Assembly: GCF_002878395.1 (NCBI RefSeq)
Contig: NC_061115.1
Location: 93,897,678-93,961,677 of the forward strand
DNA: 64,000 bases
Source: Capsicum annuum
Taxonomy: Eukaryota > Streptophyta > Magnoliopsida > Solanales > Solanaceae
Reading direction: 5' to 3'
Shown: positions 10,383-20,913 of the stretch, piece by piece
Layout: each line of letters starts with the position of its first letter
Position numbering within the stretch: position 1 is the first letter of the stretch
Translations under genes and position numbers: made by a program
Notes under the pieces: model-generated
The model's input: the letters and a program-made list of their open reading frames with translations, nothing else
Told to the model about the DNA's origin: nothing
Database searches by the model: none

Positions 10383-12253
10383 TCTTGTTAGTCTTGATTA
10401 CTTCAATTGTAAATGTAAAATTTAATATATTCAATACTAATCTCCAGATTTTCTTAGTTGTAACTGAATTTTGTATTTTTCTTGTTAACCACCATCGTAC
10501 CTGTGTGTTATCTGTTCGTACAATGAACTTGTTATATACAATATATGGCTCAAATGCTAATAAACATTTATATAATGAGCATAATTCTTTGCTATTTATT
10601 TTCCATTTTATTTCCGTTTCATTAAACGTTCCTAAGTAGTATCGACAATGATGTTCTAGTTTTTCTTCTTCATATCTATATTTAAGTATTCCTCCATAAC
10701 TATATTCACTTGCATCTGCTTCTACTATATATGTAAACTTTTTATTTTCTTCTGGAAATTGTAATTTTGGTAATTCTTTACAAAGTATTTTATTTTCTGC
10801 ACTTGTTTTTTATCTTCTTCGTTGTAATTATACTATAAATCCATTCTTAGTTTTTTCTGTAATGGCTTTAGGTTTTCTGCTTATTTTGGTATATATTCTC
10901 TTACTTGGTTTACTAATCCTAAAAAAGATTGTAATTTTTTTTTGTATCTAATTCTTCTTTTGAATTTATTATTTTTTGTACTATATGTTGTTGCATTTTT
11001 ACTCCACTTTTATCTATTTGAATTCCCAAAAATTCTACCTTATTTTTCATTATTTCTGCTTTCTTTCCACTTAGACTTATTCCTGAATTTTCTATTATAC
11101 CTGCATATTGTTCTAGTAATTTTAAATGTTCCTCTTTAGTTTTTGTATATAGTAGTATATCATCTATGTATACTATACAATTAGGTGATTGTTTGAAATA
11201 ACTATCCATAAAACGTTGGTATCTACCTGGTGCATTTTTATATCCAAATGGTAACACATTTCATTCATAAAATCCTTGTGACACTGTAAATGCAGTTAAT
11301 TTTTTAGATTCTTCTTTTAGCTTTAAATGGTAAAATCCTGATTTACAATCGAACTTACAAAAATAATTATATTCTTGTATCTGTCTTATTTTTAATAGCT
11401 TATTTGGTATTGGATAATTATATGTTATAGTTTTTGCATTTAGGTTTCTATAATCAATAACCATTCTACTTTTTCCTCTTTTTTGTTCACTGTGTTTATT
11501 TACTATAAACACTGGGCTATTGTGTTTGCTATTACTTTTTTGTATGTATTGTTTTTCTAATAATTCATCTATATACATTTTTAATTATTTTAAATCATCA
11601 AAGTTATATGTTAATGGTTTTTGGGTTATTATACTATTTTTATCTATTAGCTCAATTTTTTCAATAGTTTTATGTTTTTTCCATCCTTTTAATGGATCTT
11701 CACTATATAGTTGTCTTAATTTTTTCTTTATTATTTCTTCCTTATCTATTGAAAATATAGTTATTTCTTCTTTATTTATTAAAAATATAACTAGTTCTAT
11801 TGTGTATTCAGTATTTTTTATATTTATAATTTTTGTGTGATTTTTTTCATTTCCTTTTATCCAATCAGTTTTGTTTCTTATTTTATTAATAACTCTTTTT
11901 GCTCTTACCTTTTGTTTACATGGTGTTGTAAACCATCAGTGTGTTTTAGTTATTATATGTGGGTATAGTTTATCTAAAAATGGCATTCCTAAAAGCATAT
12001 CTTTTGATGTTAGTTCATAATTATAGATCTCTTCTATTGTTAATATCTTATTCCATACTTGTATTTTTATATTTCTAGCTTTATAGGTAATTAAGCTTCC
12101 TTCATTATTAAATCCTTTGACTACAGTTGGTATTTTTAGCTTATCCCATTTGTCTTCTGGTAAACAATTATATTTACATAAGTTGGCTTCTGCTCCTGTA
12201 TCTATCATAGGTGTATAATATCCATTATAATATCCTTCTACTATTATTTTCAT
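10339..12253 (-). pseudogene. Pararetroviral protease / reverse transcriptase / RNase H ORF (decayed)
   Basis: The frame starts at ATG 12253-12251, whose ATGA overlaps the TGA of the preceding ORF, and ends at TGA 10341-10339. Domains in order: an aspartic protease with an IDTGAEANL active-site segment and MLLGMPFLD near its end (12253-11936); an RT with a DYRNLNAKT segment (11578-11261) and the catalytic VYIDDILLY (within 11257-10919); then RNase H with a VRTDNTQ segment near 10500. Visible breaks include a stop near 11933, another near 11580, one directly before the 11257 ORF, and frame loss with stops between about 10918 and 10480. Similarity is to Caulimoviridae rather than Ty3/Gypsy because of the protease and RT style, the absence of integrase and the flanking viral ORFs. 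Confidence 0.85.
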
Positions 12254-12949
12254 AAGTACATATATTTTAATGTTAAAGCTCTCTTTATTAATAATTTTTT
12301 CTTATTGTAGGTTATGGTTAATTGTGTGTGTTCTATATTGTAGGGTTTTACTTGTTCTAACCATTTCATCCCTAATATTATATCTGCTTTATGCATATCT
12401 TCTATTATTTCAAATTATATTTTTATTTTTCTAATTCCTATTATTATTTCTTTTTCAGTTGTATCTTTAATAATTATTAAACTTCTTGGTAGGTCTGGGC
12501 ATATATTACTATTAGATTTTATTTCTTTATTTTTCACTAGGTATTTTTTTTATATGGTTTTCTTCTTGTCCTGTATTTAGGAGTATTAAATATTTTTTTC
12601 ATTTATTGTTCCCATTATATACTATTGAGTTAAATTAACTGTTGAAATTATTTCATATTTTATTCTTTTCGATGATCCTCATGATTCTGATTTTTCAAAA
12701 GCTATTCTTTTTGTTGTACTTATTCTATCATTTATTATTTCTAAATTTTCTTCTATATGTATGTCTTTGTAACTATAATCATTGTTATCAATTATTTTTA
12801 CAAATTATTCAAAAGGACTTTCTATTTGTATTTTATTAATTTTATTTTTTTTCCGTTATTTTATGTTTTGTTATTAATACATATAGATTTTTACATCTTG
12901 CTGTAAATATTTTACTTCCTGGGGTTAGTTCTATTCCTGATATTTTTCA
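12250..12949 (-). pseudogene. C-terminal part of the movement-protein ORF with an extra retropepsin-like segment
   Basis: This is the downstream part of the ORF whose start is at 24245; the two are separated by the nested Gypsy element. Right after the insertion site the reading continues with GIELTPGSKIFTARCKNLYV. Further on come YLILLNTGQEENHIKK (about 12595-12545) and ADIILGMKWLEQVKPYNI (about 12380-12325), the layout of a retropepsin (D/N-TG near the start, then an ILG motif). The catalytic Asp is Asn here. The frame ends with a TGA overlapping the ATG of the protease/RT ORF. Several stops and frameshifts are present. The domain reading is from pattern resemblance only. Confidence 0.55.
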
Positions 12950-12954
12950 ATATA

Positions 12955-15753
12955 TGTAACGCCCTGATTTGTTGTACCGGAATGCTACACGGTGCTCATG
13001 ACCCCGAAGGACCACAAGCTAACCCATGACAGATATCTGTACTTGTACACTACATAATATGACATTAAAATGCGGAAACATACACCGAGAGGCCGTAAGG
13101 TTCAATACTGAACATAACTGAATAATAACAATAACGTCTGACATAGAGTGGTATCTTGATACCAAAACAAAACTAAATTCTGAAGTCTGAAAAATGTGAA
13201 GAATACTGTAGTTGTCTGAAAGCCTTTAACTGTTTGACTAAGGAGTTGATGGGACATGTCCCCAATAAACTCCGTCAACTAATAACTGAACTAATAGGAT
13301 AAAATAAGATCACGTCCTCGGAGAATGAGGACTCACTGCTAAAACTCTGAACCCTGGAATGCTACTGCTGTTGCTGATCTGGGAGTCGTGTCTCTGAACC
13401 TATGGTGTAACAAAAAAAGAAAACACCATAGCACATATGCGTCAGTACAAAAGAATGTATTGAGTATACGTGTGAGGTAGGCTAAATACATGGGGCTTAC
13501 ATGCATGAATGATAATAATTGAATGACTAATATGAACGTGAGAGTGCACATATGAATACATAGTAACTGAGATCGTGAGAACATGATAACTGAATCTATA
13601 CATTGATGACATGAATTTACTGATATTTAGCATAACTGATACTGGAGTTCCGATAACTGAAATAAATGATAACATGAGTGACTGCGTCTGACAGTCCTAA
13701 ATCTAATGGAACTTTCCTAAATCTAATAGAACTATCTGAGTTCCATACTGGGTCTAAGTTGATTGTATCTGACAGTCCTGAAATCTGAAGAACTATTTAA
13801 GTTCTTTTACTGAGACTGATACTGAAACTGTGAGAATAGTTATTTAACCGACATGCCCCAAATACGCTGGAACAGTTGAGCTTGGTTCTAATCTGTGCCC
13901 TGATTGGAAGGGTGCCAATACCACGCCACTGGTAAGGACAACTGTGGGTACCCTCATCTGACAGTGTCCCCAAAAGAGAATGGTGGGACCCTCATCTGAT
14001 AGTGCTTATCCACCTCATCAACCCTCATCTGATAGTGTTGATGTCTCAACCTATGATGGCTACATAGTTTTGAAACACGAGGATGACTACTAAGAATCAC
14101 ACCCTCATCTGACAGTGCGTGTTCCCACCCTTGGGTTCACTCGGTGCTAATTTCTACTCCCATCTGAAGAGACTGAACATGATTGACTGACTGTACATGG
14201 ATTGAATTTATTGAATTCCATTAACTGACGAAATATTATTGATATCAGATAACTAACTGAGTTCATGAGATTACTGATCTTATTGAGTACTGAGTTCATG
14301 AGATTTTTGAGATTTCCTGAGTTACATGACTGACTAACTTCTATGGAACATGACTTGGCTGAGAGTATCGTGAAAACATGACATGGCTCTAGGCACACAA
14401 CTATATTTTTTGGGTACAAGTACCCCCAGGACTCGATAGAAGAAAACTGACAAGGCATGACATTCTTGAATATATGACCAACACCAACAATCCATAATAC
14501 TTCTTGATCATAGAAATAGATTTTATAATTCATAATACCATAAATAAGGGATTTCATGCTTCACATGGTTATCATAATATTGATCATGGAAGGGAATGCA
14601 TATAACATGTACATACTTGCATGATTTCAATAGCATGAACATTGCATAACACAACAGTCAATATACAACAAGAGCATGGAAATTGTGTTGCATCATAAGG
14701 GTTAGCATGGACTTGTCATTTAGATACTATTGTGTCATAAGGAATATGATTCTATCATTCTAGGTATTTTATCAAACATCTTACATGCACACTTTATACC
14801 ATAGGTGAAATCATCAATTTAAGAATCTAAAACTACCCAAACTCATAGGTTTTTAATCAACAAACTCACATACTTCATGGAAAGTCATCAAGACACCATC
14901 TTGAAACATAAATAACAACTATCAACATGAACATGATAAAGAAACAACAAGCAAATCACAATAGATTATTTAAAACATGATTCTTGGACTCCACAAATGA
15001 AAGGGATCCACAGATGAATACTATGCATACCTTAGTTCGTGATTTTGTGAAGATTGACGGAGAGATTATTGAAATTCGATGATGAATTCTCTTGGAATTG
15101 AACCTTCTATAAAAACCCTAAAGCTTGTTCTTGAGAGTTTTTGAGAGTAATGGAGTATAAGTTGCTGCATTATAGCCAAATCTCGTGTTATACGGCTTAT
15201 ATAGGGTGGGAAAATTGACTCTTTTAACCCTGGACGCGTTTTGTAATTTCAGTAAAATTTAACCGAACTGGGCCCCCGGTACAATACGGCATTATTGCGC
15301 TGTGTCACTGGAAATTTGACAATTGGTAAACTAAGGGATGGCGTGACACGGAGCCATGGCGTTTCCCCTTCCTTCGTGACCTGGATCTTTGGTGCGACGC
15401 GGGGGAAATCGCGCTGAGACACTAAAAAAAGGAAAATTCTGAATTTGAGTGCTGACGCGATGCGCCATAATCATGGACACCTACTGGAAATTGCCAAATG
15501 CCATTTCCTCTTATGGCGTGGCGCGTCACTAACTAATATGGTACTGTTTTAAGATAAAAACTTAAAATAGTCATAACTTCTTACCCGATTATCAGATTTA
15601 AGCGAATCATATATCGATGGAAATCTTATTGAGTTTTCCACATGACAAAGTAAAAATCTTGATTATTCCTCATGGAATAATTATCCTTTACTTTAGAAGA
15701 TAATACTAGGCATTTTTGGGATGAAATTAGCTAGAAATCTTCGGGGTATTACA
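12955..15753 (-). repeat. 3' LTR of the nested chromovirus
   Basis: This 2799-bp LTR starts (plus strand) TGTAACGCCC and ends GGGGTATTACA. It aligns over its whole length with 20914-23697. It contains repeated CCCTCATCTGA-AGTG segments (13945-14125), also present in the related LTRs near 58540 and 63350, and GC-rich short repeats at about 15230-15540 next to the TATA box. Confidence 0.95.
15195..15206 (-). promoter_or_regulatory. LTR TATA box (3' LTR copy)
   Basis: On the minus strand this reads CCTATATAAGCC, a good plant TATA box. The 5' LTR carries the same sequence at 23135-23146. GC-rich GCGACGCGG-type repeats lie immediately upstream in transcription orientation. Confidence 0.6.
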
Positions 15754-15775
15754 ATATCTCCCCCTTGAGAATATT
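15754..15775 (-). other. Polypurine tract of the nested chromovirus
   Basis: On the minus strand TCTCAAGGGGGAGATATTG abuts the 3' LTR start. A purine-rich run directly upstream of the 3' LTR is the plus-strand primer site of LTR retrotransposons. The same arrangement recurs at 60112-60128 and about 61055-61080. Confidence 0.8.
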
Positions 15776-16129
15776 CGTCCTCGAATGAGACTGACTGAGA
15801 GGGGAAACAATAAGCTGAACATGAATAACTAGAACATGATCTCATGACTGGCAAGCTGAACATAACATACTGAACATGCATAACTGATGCATGTGTTATA
15901 ATTCATGAATGCATGACTGAATGTTTCGAGGAACTAAGTTTCTCACAATAAGAATGCATTTCTAATGCATAATTATATAACTGAGATGATACACGAATGC
16001 ATGACTGAATATACAATGGTACTTGATACCAAGTTTATACTGGGAACATGAACATAAAACTGAATACCAAGTTCATGATGAACACTGATCATGAAATTGA
16101 TCATGAAACTGAATAAGCTTAAGGAGAAC

Positions 16130-16530
16130 TGTTACCTTGAGCTTGATCTGAGTTGGCATAGAAGAGGTGAGGATACTTGGTACGCATGTATGCTTCTGCT
16201 TCCCAAGTTTCTCCCTCAACGGTCTGATTTCACCAAAGAACTTTAACTAGATCTTTGTTCCTCAATCTACGACTCTGATAGTCTTAAGATTTTGACTGGA
16301 ATCTCTTCATAAGAGTGATTGTTCGAAACATCAATGCTCTGAATAGGGACTACGACCGGTGGGTCACCTATAAACTTCTTGAGCAAAGAGACATAGAAGA
16401 CTGGATGAACTGAGGCTAGATCTGAAGGCAATTCAAGTTCATAATCTACCTTGCCGAAACGACTGAGAATCTTGAAGGGACCGATATATCGGGGACTGAG
16501 CTTTTCCTTCTTGTCGAATCTCTTCACTCC
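16130..16530 (-). pseudogene. Integrase C-terminus (GPY/F) and chromodomain of the nested chromovirus
   Basis: ORF 16527-16267 contains KLSPRYIGPFKIL, the GPY/F-type module at the end of Gypsy integrases, followed by HPVFYVSLLKK. Further downstream (16270-16140) the frame reads LVKVLW and NQTVEGETWEAE, which matches a type of chromodomain that targets Tekay/Del chromoviruses to heterochromatin. A stop lies between VKVLW and NQTVEG, so the module is broken. Confidence 0.85.
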
Positions 16531-17700
16531 CTTTATGGAAGAGATATTTAGATATACATGATCACCAACCTCAAACTCGAGGTCTTTTCTACGAACATCT
16601 GCATAAGACTTCTGTCATCTCTAAGCAGCCCGGAGTCTTTCTCTAATTAACTGAACTTTTTCTAAGACGTCAAATACTAAGTCAAGATCTATGACTGAGG
16701 CCTCACTAACTTCAAACCAACCAATTGGAGATCTACATCTCCTACCATAGAGAGCTTCGAATGGAGCTATCTGAATACTGGAATGATAGCTGTTGTTTTA
16801 TGCAAACTCAATCAATGACAAGTGATTATCCCAACTTTCCTTGAAATCAATTGCACACGCCCTTAGCATATATTCTAAAGTCTGAATGCTTGACCATCTG
16901 TCTAGGATAGAAGGCTGTACTGAGATGAACTTGAGTATCGACACCCTTTTAGAACACTTTCTAGAAATGAGAGGTGAACTGGGTACCTCTGTCTGAGATA
17001 ATGGACAACGGAACACCGTGTAATCTGGCCAACTCCTTGATATAGAGTTTGGCATAATCCTCGACTGAATAAGAGGTATGAACTGGAAGGAAATGAGCTG
17101 ACTTGGTTATTCGGTATACTATGACCCAAACTAAATCATGCTGATGACGAGTTTGAGAAAAACCCGTCACGAAGTCCATGTTCACTTCTTCCTACTTCCA
17201 AGTAGGAATGGTGAACTCCTGCATGGAACCACTAGGCTTTTGATGCTCTATCTTAGCTTGCTGATATATAGAGAACTTAGCCATAAACTCTACAATATCT
17301 CTCTTCATCCCACTCTACCAATAGATCTTCCATAAGTCACAGTATATCTTAGTGGCCCTTGGATAAATAGAGTATTGCGCACCATGTGCTTCTGCAAGAA
17401 TTCGTTGCCTCAGTCATCTACACCTGGAACACACAGACGACTCTGACAACGAATAGCACCATCTCCCTCTTGGGAGAAAACCTCTACTTTCTGATTCTAA
17501 ACTGACTTATTTAGATTGACAAGGCTAGGATCCTTGTCTTGCTTTTCTTTTACCTCAGAAACTAGAGATAATTCTGAACTACTCTGAACACATACACCGT
17601 CCTCTGAAGAATCGACTAAGCAAATGCCTAGTCTGGCAAGCTGATGAACTTACTGAACTAACTCCTTCTTACTGTTCTCAACATGAGAAAAACTACCCAT
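16531..17700 (-). pseudogene. Integrase of the nested chromovirus (broken)
   Basis: Pieces of the catalytic core are visible in different frames: [12 protein letters not shown] and [16 protein letters not shown] (17185-16961), then [18 protein letters not shown], and in another frame a stretch ending SWDNHLSLIEFA (17055-16798). The Asp residues of the DDE core (D in MDFV, D in ISDRG) can be seen. Several frameshifts split the domain. The zinc-binding N-terminus lies around 17300-17450 in degraded form. Confidence 0.8.
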
Positions 17701-18867
17701 GGATAGTTTACTGAGAGCATCAGCCACTATATTGGCCTTGCCCGGATGATAAAGGATGCTCATATCATAATCTTTCAAGAGCTCTAACCACCATCTTTGA
17801 TAAAGATTGAGATATTTCTGAGAAAAAAAATACTGAAGACTCTTATGATCTGTGAAGACATCTACATGAACTCCACAGAGATACTGCCTCTAAATCTTCA
17901 AGGCAAATACTAAAGTTGTTAACTCAAGATCATGGGTAGGATAAATCTTCTCATGGGGCTTTAACTGTCTAGAGGCGTAGGCTATGAACTTACCATGCTG
18001 CATGAGGACACAACCCAAACCTATTCTAGATGCATCACAATACACCACGAACCCATCTGAACCATCTGGAAGAGCTAAGACTGGGGCTGAGGTTAGTCAA
18101 GTCTTCAACTTCTAAAAATTTTTCTCGCAAGGGTCTGACCACTGAAACTTGACTTTCTACTGAGTCAATCTGGACATAGGGGATGCAATAGATGAAAATT
18201 CTTTAACAAACCATCTGTAATATCCAGCCAAGCCTAAGAAAATCCTGATATCTGATGGGGAGACAGGGCGAGGCCAGTTTCTTACTGCTTCGATTTTCTA
18301 AGGATCTACTCTAATGCCATCACTGGAAATGATATGACCAAGGAACGCTACTGACCTTAGACAAAATTCACACTTACTGAATTTGGCGAATAGCTGATGA
18401 TCTCTGAGATTCTGAAGTATTGCTCTGAGATGGTCTGCATGATCGCGCTCTATGTGGGAATAGACCAGATTATTATCTATAAAGACTATGACGAACATGT
18501 ACAAGTACTGCTTGAACACACAGTTCATCAAGTCCATGAAACTTGCTGGGGCATTGGTAAGACCAAAGTACATGACTAGGAATTCAAAGTTACCATACCG
18601 AGTATGGAAAATTGTCTTCGAAATGTCACATTCTCTAACTCTGAGCTGATGGTAGCCTGATCTGAGGTCTATCTTAGAGAAATAATTGGCACCCTGAAGT
18701 TGGTCAAATAAGTCATCGATTCTAGGAAGAGGATACTTGTTCTTGATCATAACTTTATTGAGTTGACGGTAATCAATGCACATTTTGAGGGAACCATCTT
18801 TCTTTCGCACGAATAAGATATGTAAAATGCTGGGTCTGATGAATCTCTTATCTAATAGATCCTTCAA
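17701..18867 (-). pseudogene. Reverse transcriptase and RNase H of the nested chromovirus
   Basis: ORF 18867-18298 (189 aa) carries most of the [52 protein letters not shown] and [13 protein letters not shown]. The last motif is FIDN where the family has FIDD, so one catalytic Asp is lost. Downstream (about 18297-17701) RNase H is recognisable by [27 protein letters not shown] and ILYHPGKANIVADALS, with stops in between. This domain order is typical of Ty3/Gypsy. Confidence 0.9.
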
Positions 18868-19191
18868 CTGTTATTTCGATTTTTTGAGTTTTGCTGGTGC
18901 CATTTTGTATGGAAAAATAGAGAGAGGCTGAGTATCTAAAAGAAAATTAATGTCGAAGTCTATTTCTCTTTTGAGAGAAATTCTGGGAAGATCTTTGGGA
19001 AAGACATCTAAATATTCATTCACTACTGGGACTGATTCAAAGCTGGGAGTTTTGGAACTAGTTTTCTTAACTCAAACAAAATGATAGACACATCCTTTAG
19101 ATATCATTTTTCTTACCTGAAGGTAGGAAATAAGCTGACCCCTGAAAGTGGATACACTACCCTTCCACTCAAGGACGGGTTTATTCAAAAA

Positions 19192-20499
19192 CTAAAATTG
19201 AACTATTTTGTTTTTGTAGTCGACTATGGCATACCAGGAATATAGCCTATCCATGCTGAGAATGACATCAAAATTAGTTATCTCTAACTCGACTAAATCT
19301 GCTGACGTGACTTTTTGAAATATCATAATCAAAAAATTCCTATATACCCACCGAGCTATGATGGTTTTACCCACTGGGGTAGAGACTGAAAAGGGCTCTG
19401 CTAGAATTTTAGGACTGACTCCAAAATCGCCTACTATATAAGGAGTAACAAAAGACAAGGATTCACTTGGATCTAGCAAAGCATAAATATGAACATGAAA
19501 GATCTGTAACATACTAGTAATAACATCAGGAGAATTTTCCTGATCCCGTCGGGCCTGAAGAGCATAGAGATAATTTGGATGTTGCCCACTAGTAGCATTG
19601 AAAGTGGCACCCTGCTGGTTTGGGCGACCGAACTGAGTTGCGAAATGGTTCTGCTGACCCTGATAATCCGACTGGAGACAATCTCTGACTCTGTGGCCTG
19701 GCTTACCATAATCGAAATAGACATCGCTACTAGCTCTGCAAGCAACCTTGTGGTTCTTACCATAAGTTTGACATAGGGGATTAGTTCGGGTATTGCTGAT
19801 ACTGCCCTGAAATTTAGAGCCTGGTGCTCTATCTTTGTTACCCTCTCTGAACTTAGGAACTGGAGCACTGGCTGTAGAAGGAGCTGGAATTGATGACTTA
19901 GGATGAATCTGGGAATGATTTTCTCCTTCTAATTTAGGCTGTTTAAAATTGAAGCTACCTATCCTAGCTTTATTATTCTGCTTTTCCTGCTGCTTAATTT
20001 TTTGCTCCTCTATATGCTGAGCGTGAGTCATGAGTCGAACTAAAGTTATGTCACTATTTAGCATGGTGGATCTGCACTCGTTAACCATGCTATCATTTAC
20101 CCCTGAAGCAAACTTGCTTATCTTAGCTCTGTTATCTGCAACCACTTGAGGGGCATATCTGGATAATTGAGTAAACCTGAGATAATACTCTTTCACCGTC
20201 ATATTGCCCTGCCTGAGGTTGATGAACTCTAGAACCTTCGACTCCTTCAGTTCCTGGGGAAAGAATCTGTCTAAGAAAGCTGTGACAAACTCCTCCTACT
20301 CTATAGGACCTGCATCATCTACCCTTTTGGACTTCCACTGCTTGTACCAAGTATGAGCCATATCTTGTAACTGGTATGCGGCTAACTCAGCACTCTCAAC
20401 AGTAGTCACCCTCATAATATCTATCATATTTTGGACCTGATCAATAAATTTCTGAGGGTCTTCATCTACCTTAGACGCGAGGAACGTTAGAGGATTCAT
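19192..20499 (-). pseudogene. Gag and protease of the nested chromovirus (broken)
   Basis: ORF 20499-20296 (67 aa, begins MNPLTFLASKVDEDPQ) and ORF 20202-19192 (336 aa) are parts of one gag-protease, separated by a stop. The larger ORF holds a gag core (MTVKEYYLRFTQLSRYAPQV), a Pro/Ser-rich linker, and a degenerate double zinc knuckle (CQTYGKNH, then YFDYGKPGHRVRDC with Cys changed to Tyr). The protease active-site region reads LLDPSESLSFVTPY, where the family has D-P/S-G-A. The C-terminal part contains TNFDVILSMDRL. Inactivating substitutions are therefore present even inside the open frame. Confidence 0.9.
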
Positions 20500-20893
20500 T
20501 CGAGTGAATTCCTAAATCCTAGCTGCGGCTGAGTTGGCCACTGGGTTGGCCGAAATAACTGCTGGCCGCTCATTATGGGCAGCTACTGATTGAGAAAGAG
20601 TGGTAAATATGGTTCTGAATTCTGCATGAGAAATATGATCGCCTAAAGGTTCTTCAAACTGAGGGGCTGACTGATTTCTTCTCTTTGAAGGTATGTTCTA
20701 AAATCAAGAGGAGAATGGATTAGACTAAAAGATTGACTTATGATTATGCTTACAGGCACGACATGAATATTGAAAGAAGGAAAACTGTTCTAAACATCTC
20801 ATAGCCTCTTGCACATAAATGTGGTGCGCAACACACCCATGCACAAGACTCTACTAGATACGGTTTTCATACTTTCTAGGACTCTATTAAACC
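20500..20893 (-). other. Chromovirus leader and gag N-terminus, no intact ORF
   Basis: The stretch lies between the primer site and the first gag ORF. Segments such as the codons around 20640-20500 look like the gag N-terminus with stops. No other feature was seen. Confidence 0.5.
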
Positions 20894-20910
20894 TTAGGCT
20901 CTGATACCAA
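20894..20910 (-). other. Primer-binding site, tRNA-iMet type
   Basis: On the minus strand TTGGTATCAGAGCCTAAGG begins just inside the 5' LTR end (three bases away). TGGTATCAGAGCC is the classical plant initiator-tRNA-Met complement used by many LTR retrotransposons. Confidence 0.9.
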
Positions 20911-20913
20911 GTT

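Noticed and set aside
13339..14557. Several ORFs of 77-136 codons in 13339-14557 and the similar ones in 21402-22498
   Set aside because: They occur at equivalent positions in both LTRs of the same element and show no protein family.
19579..19776. Plus-strand ORFs over the gag-pol of the nested chromovirus
   Set aside because: Antisense shadows of the minus-strand gag/protease coding region.
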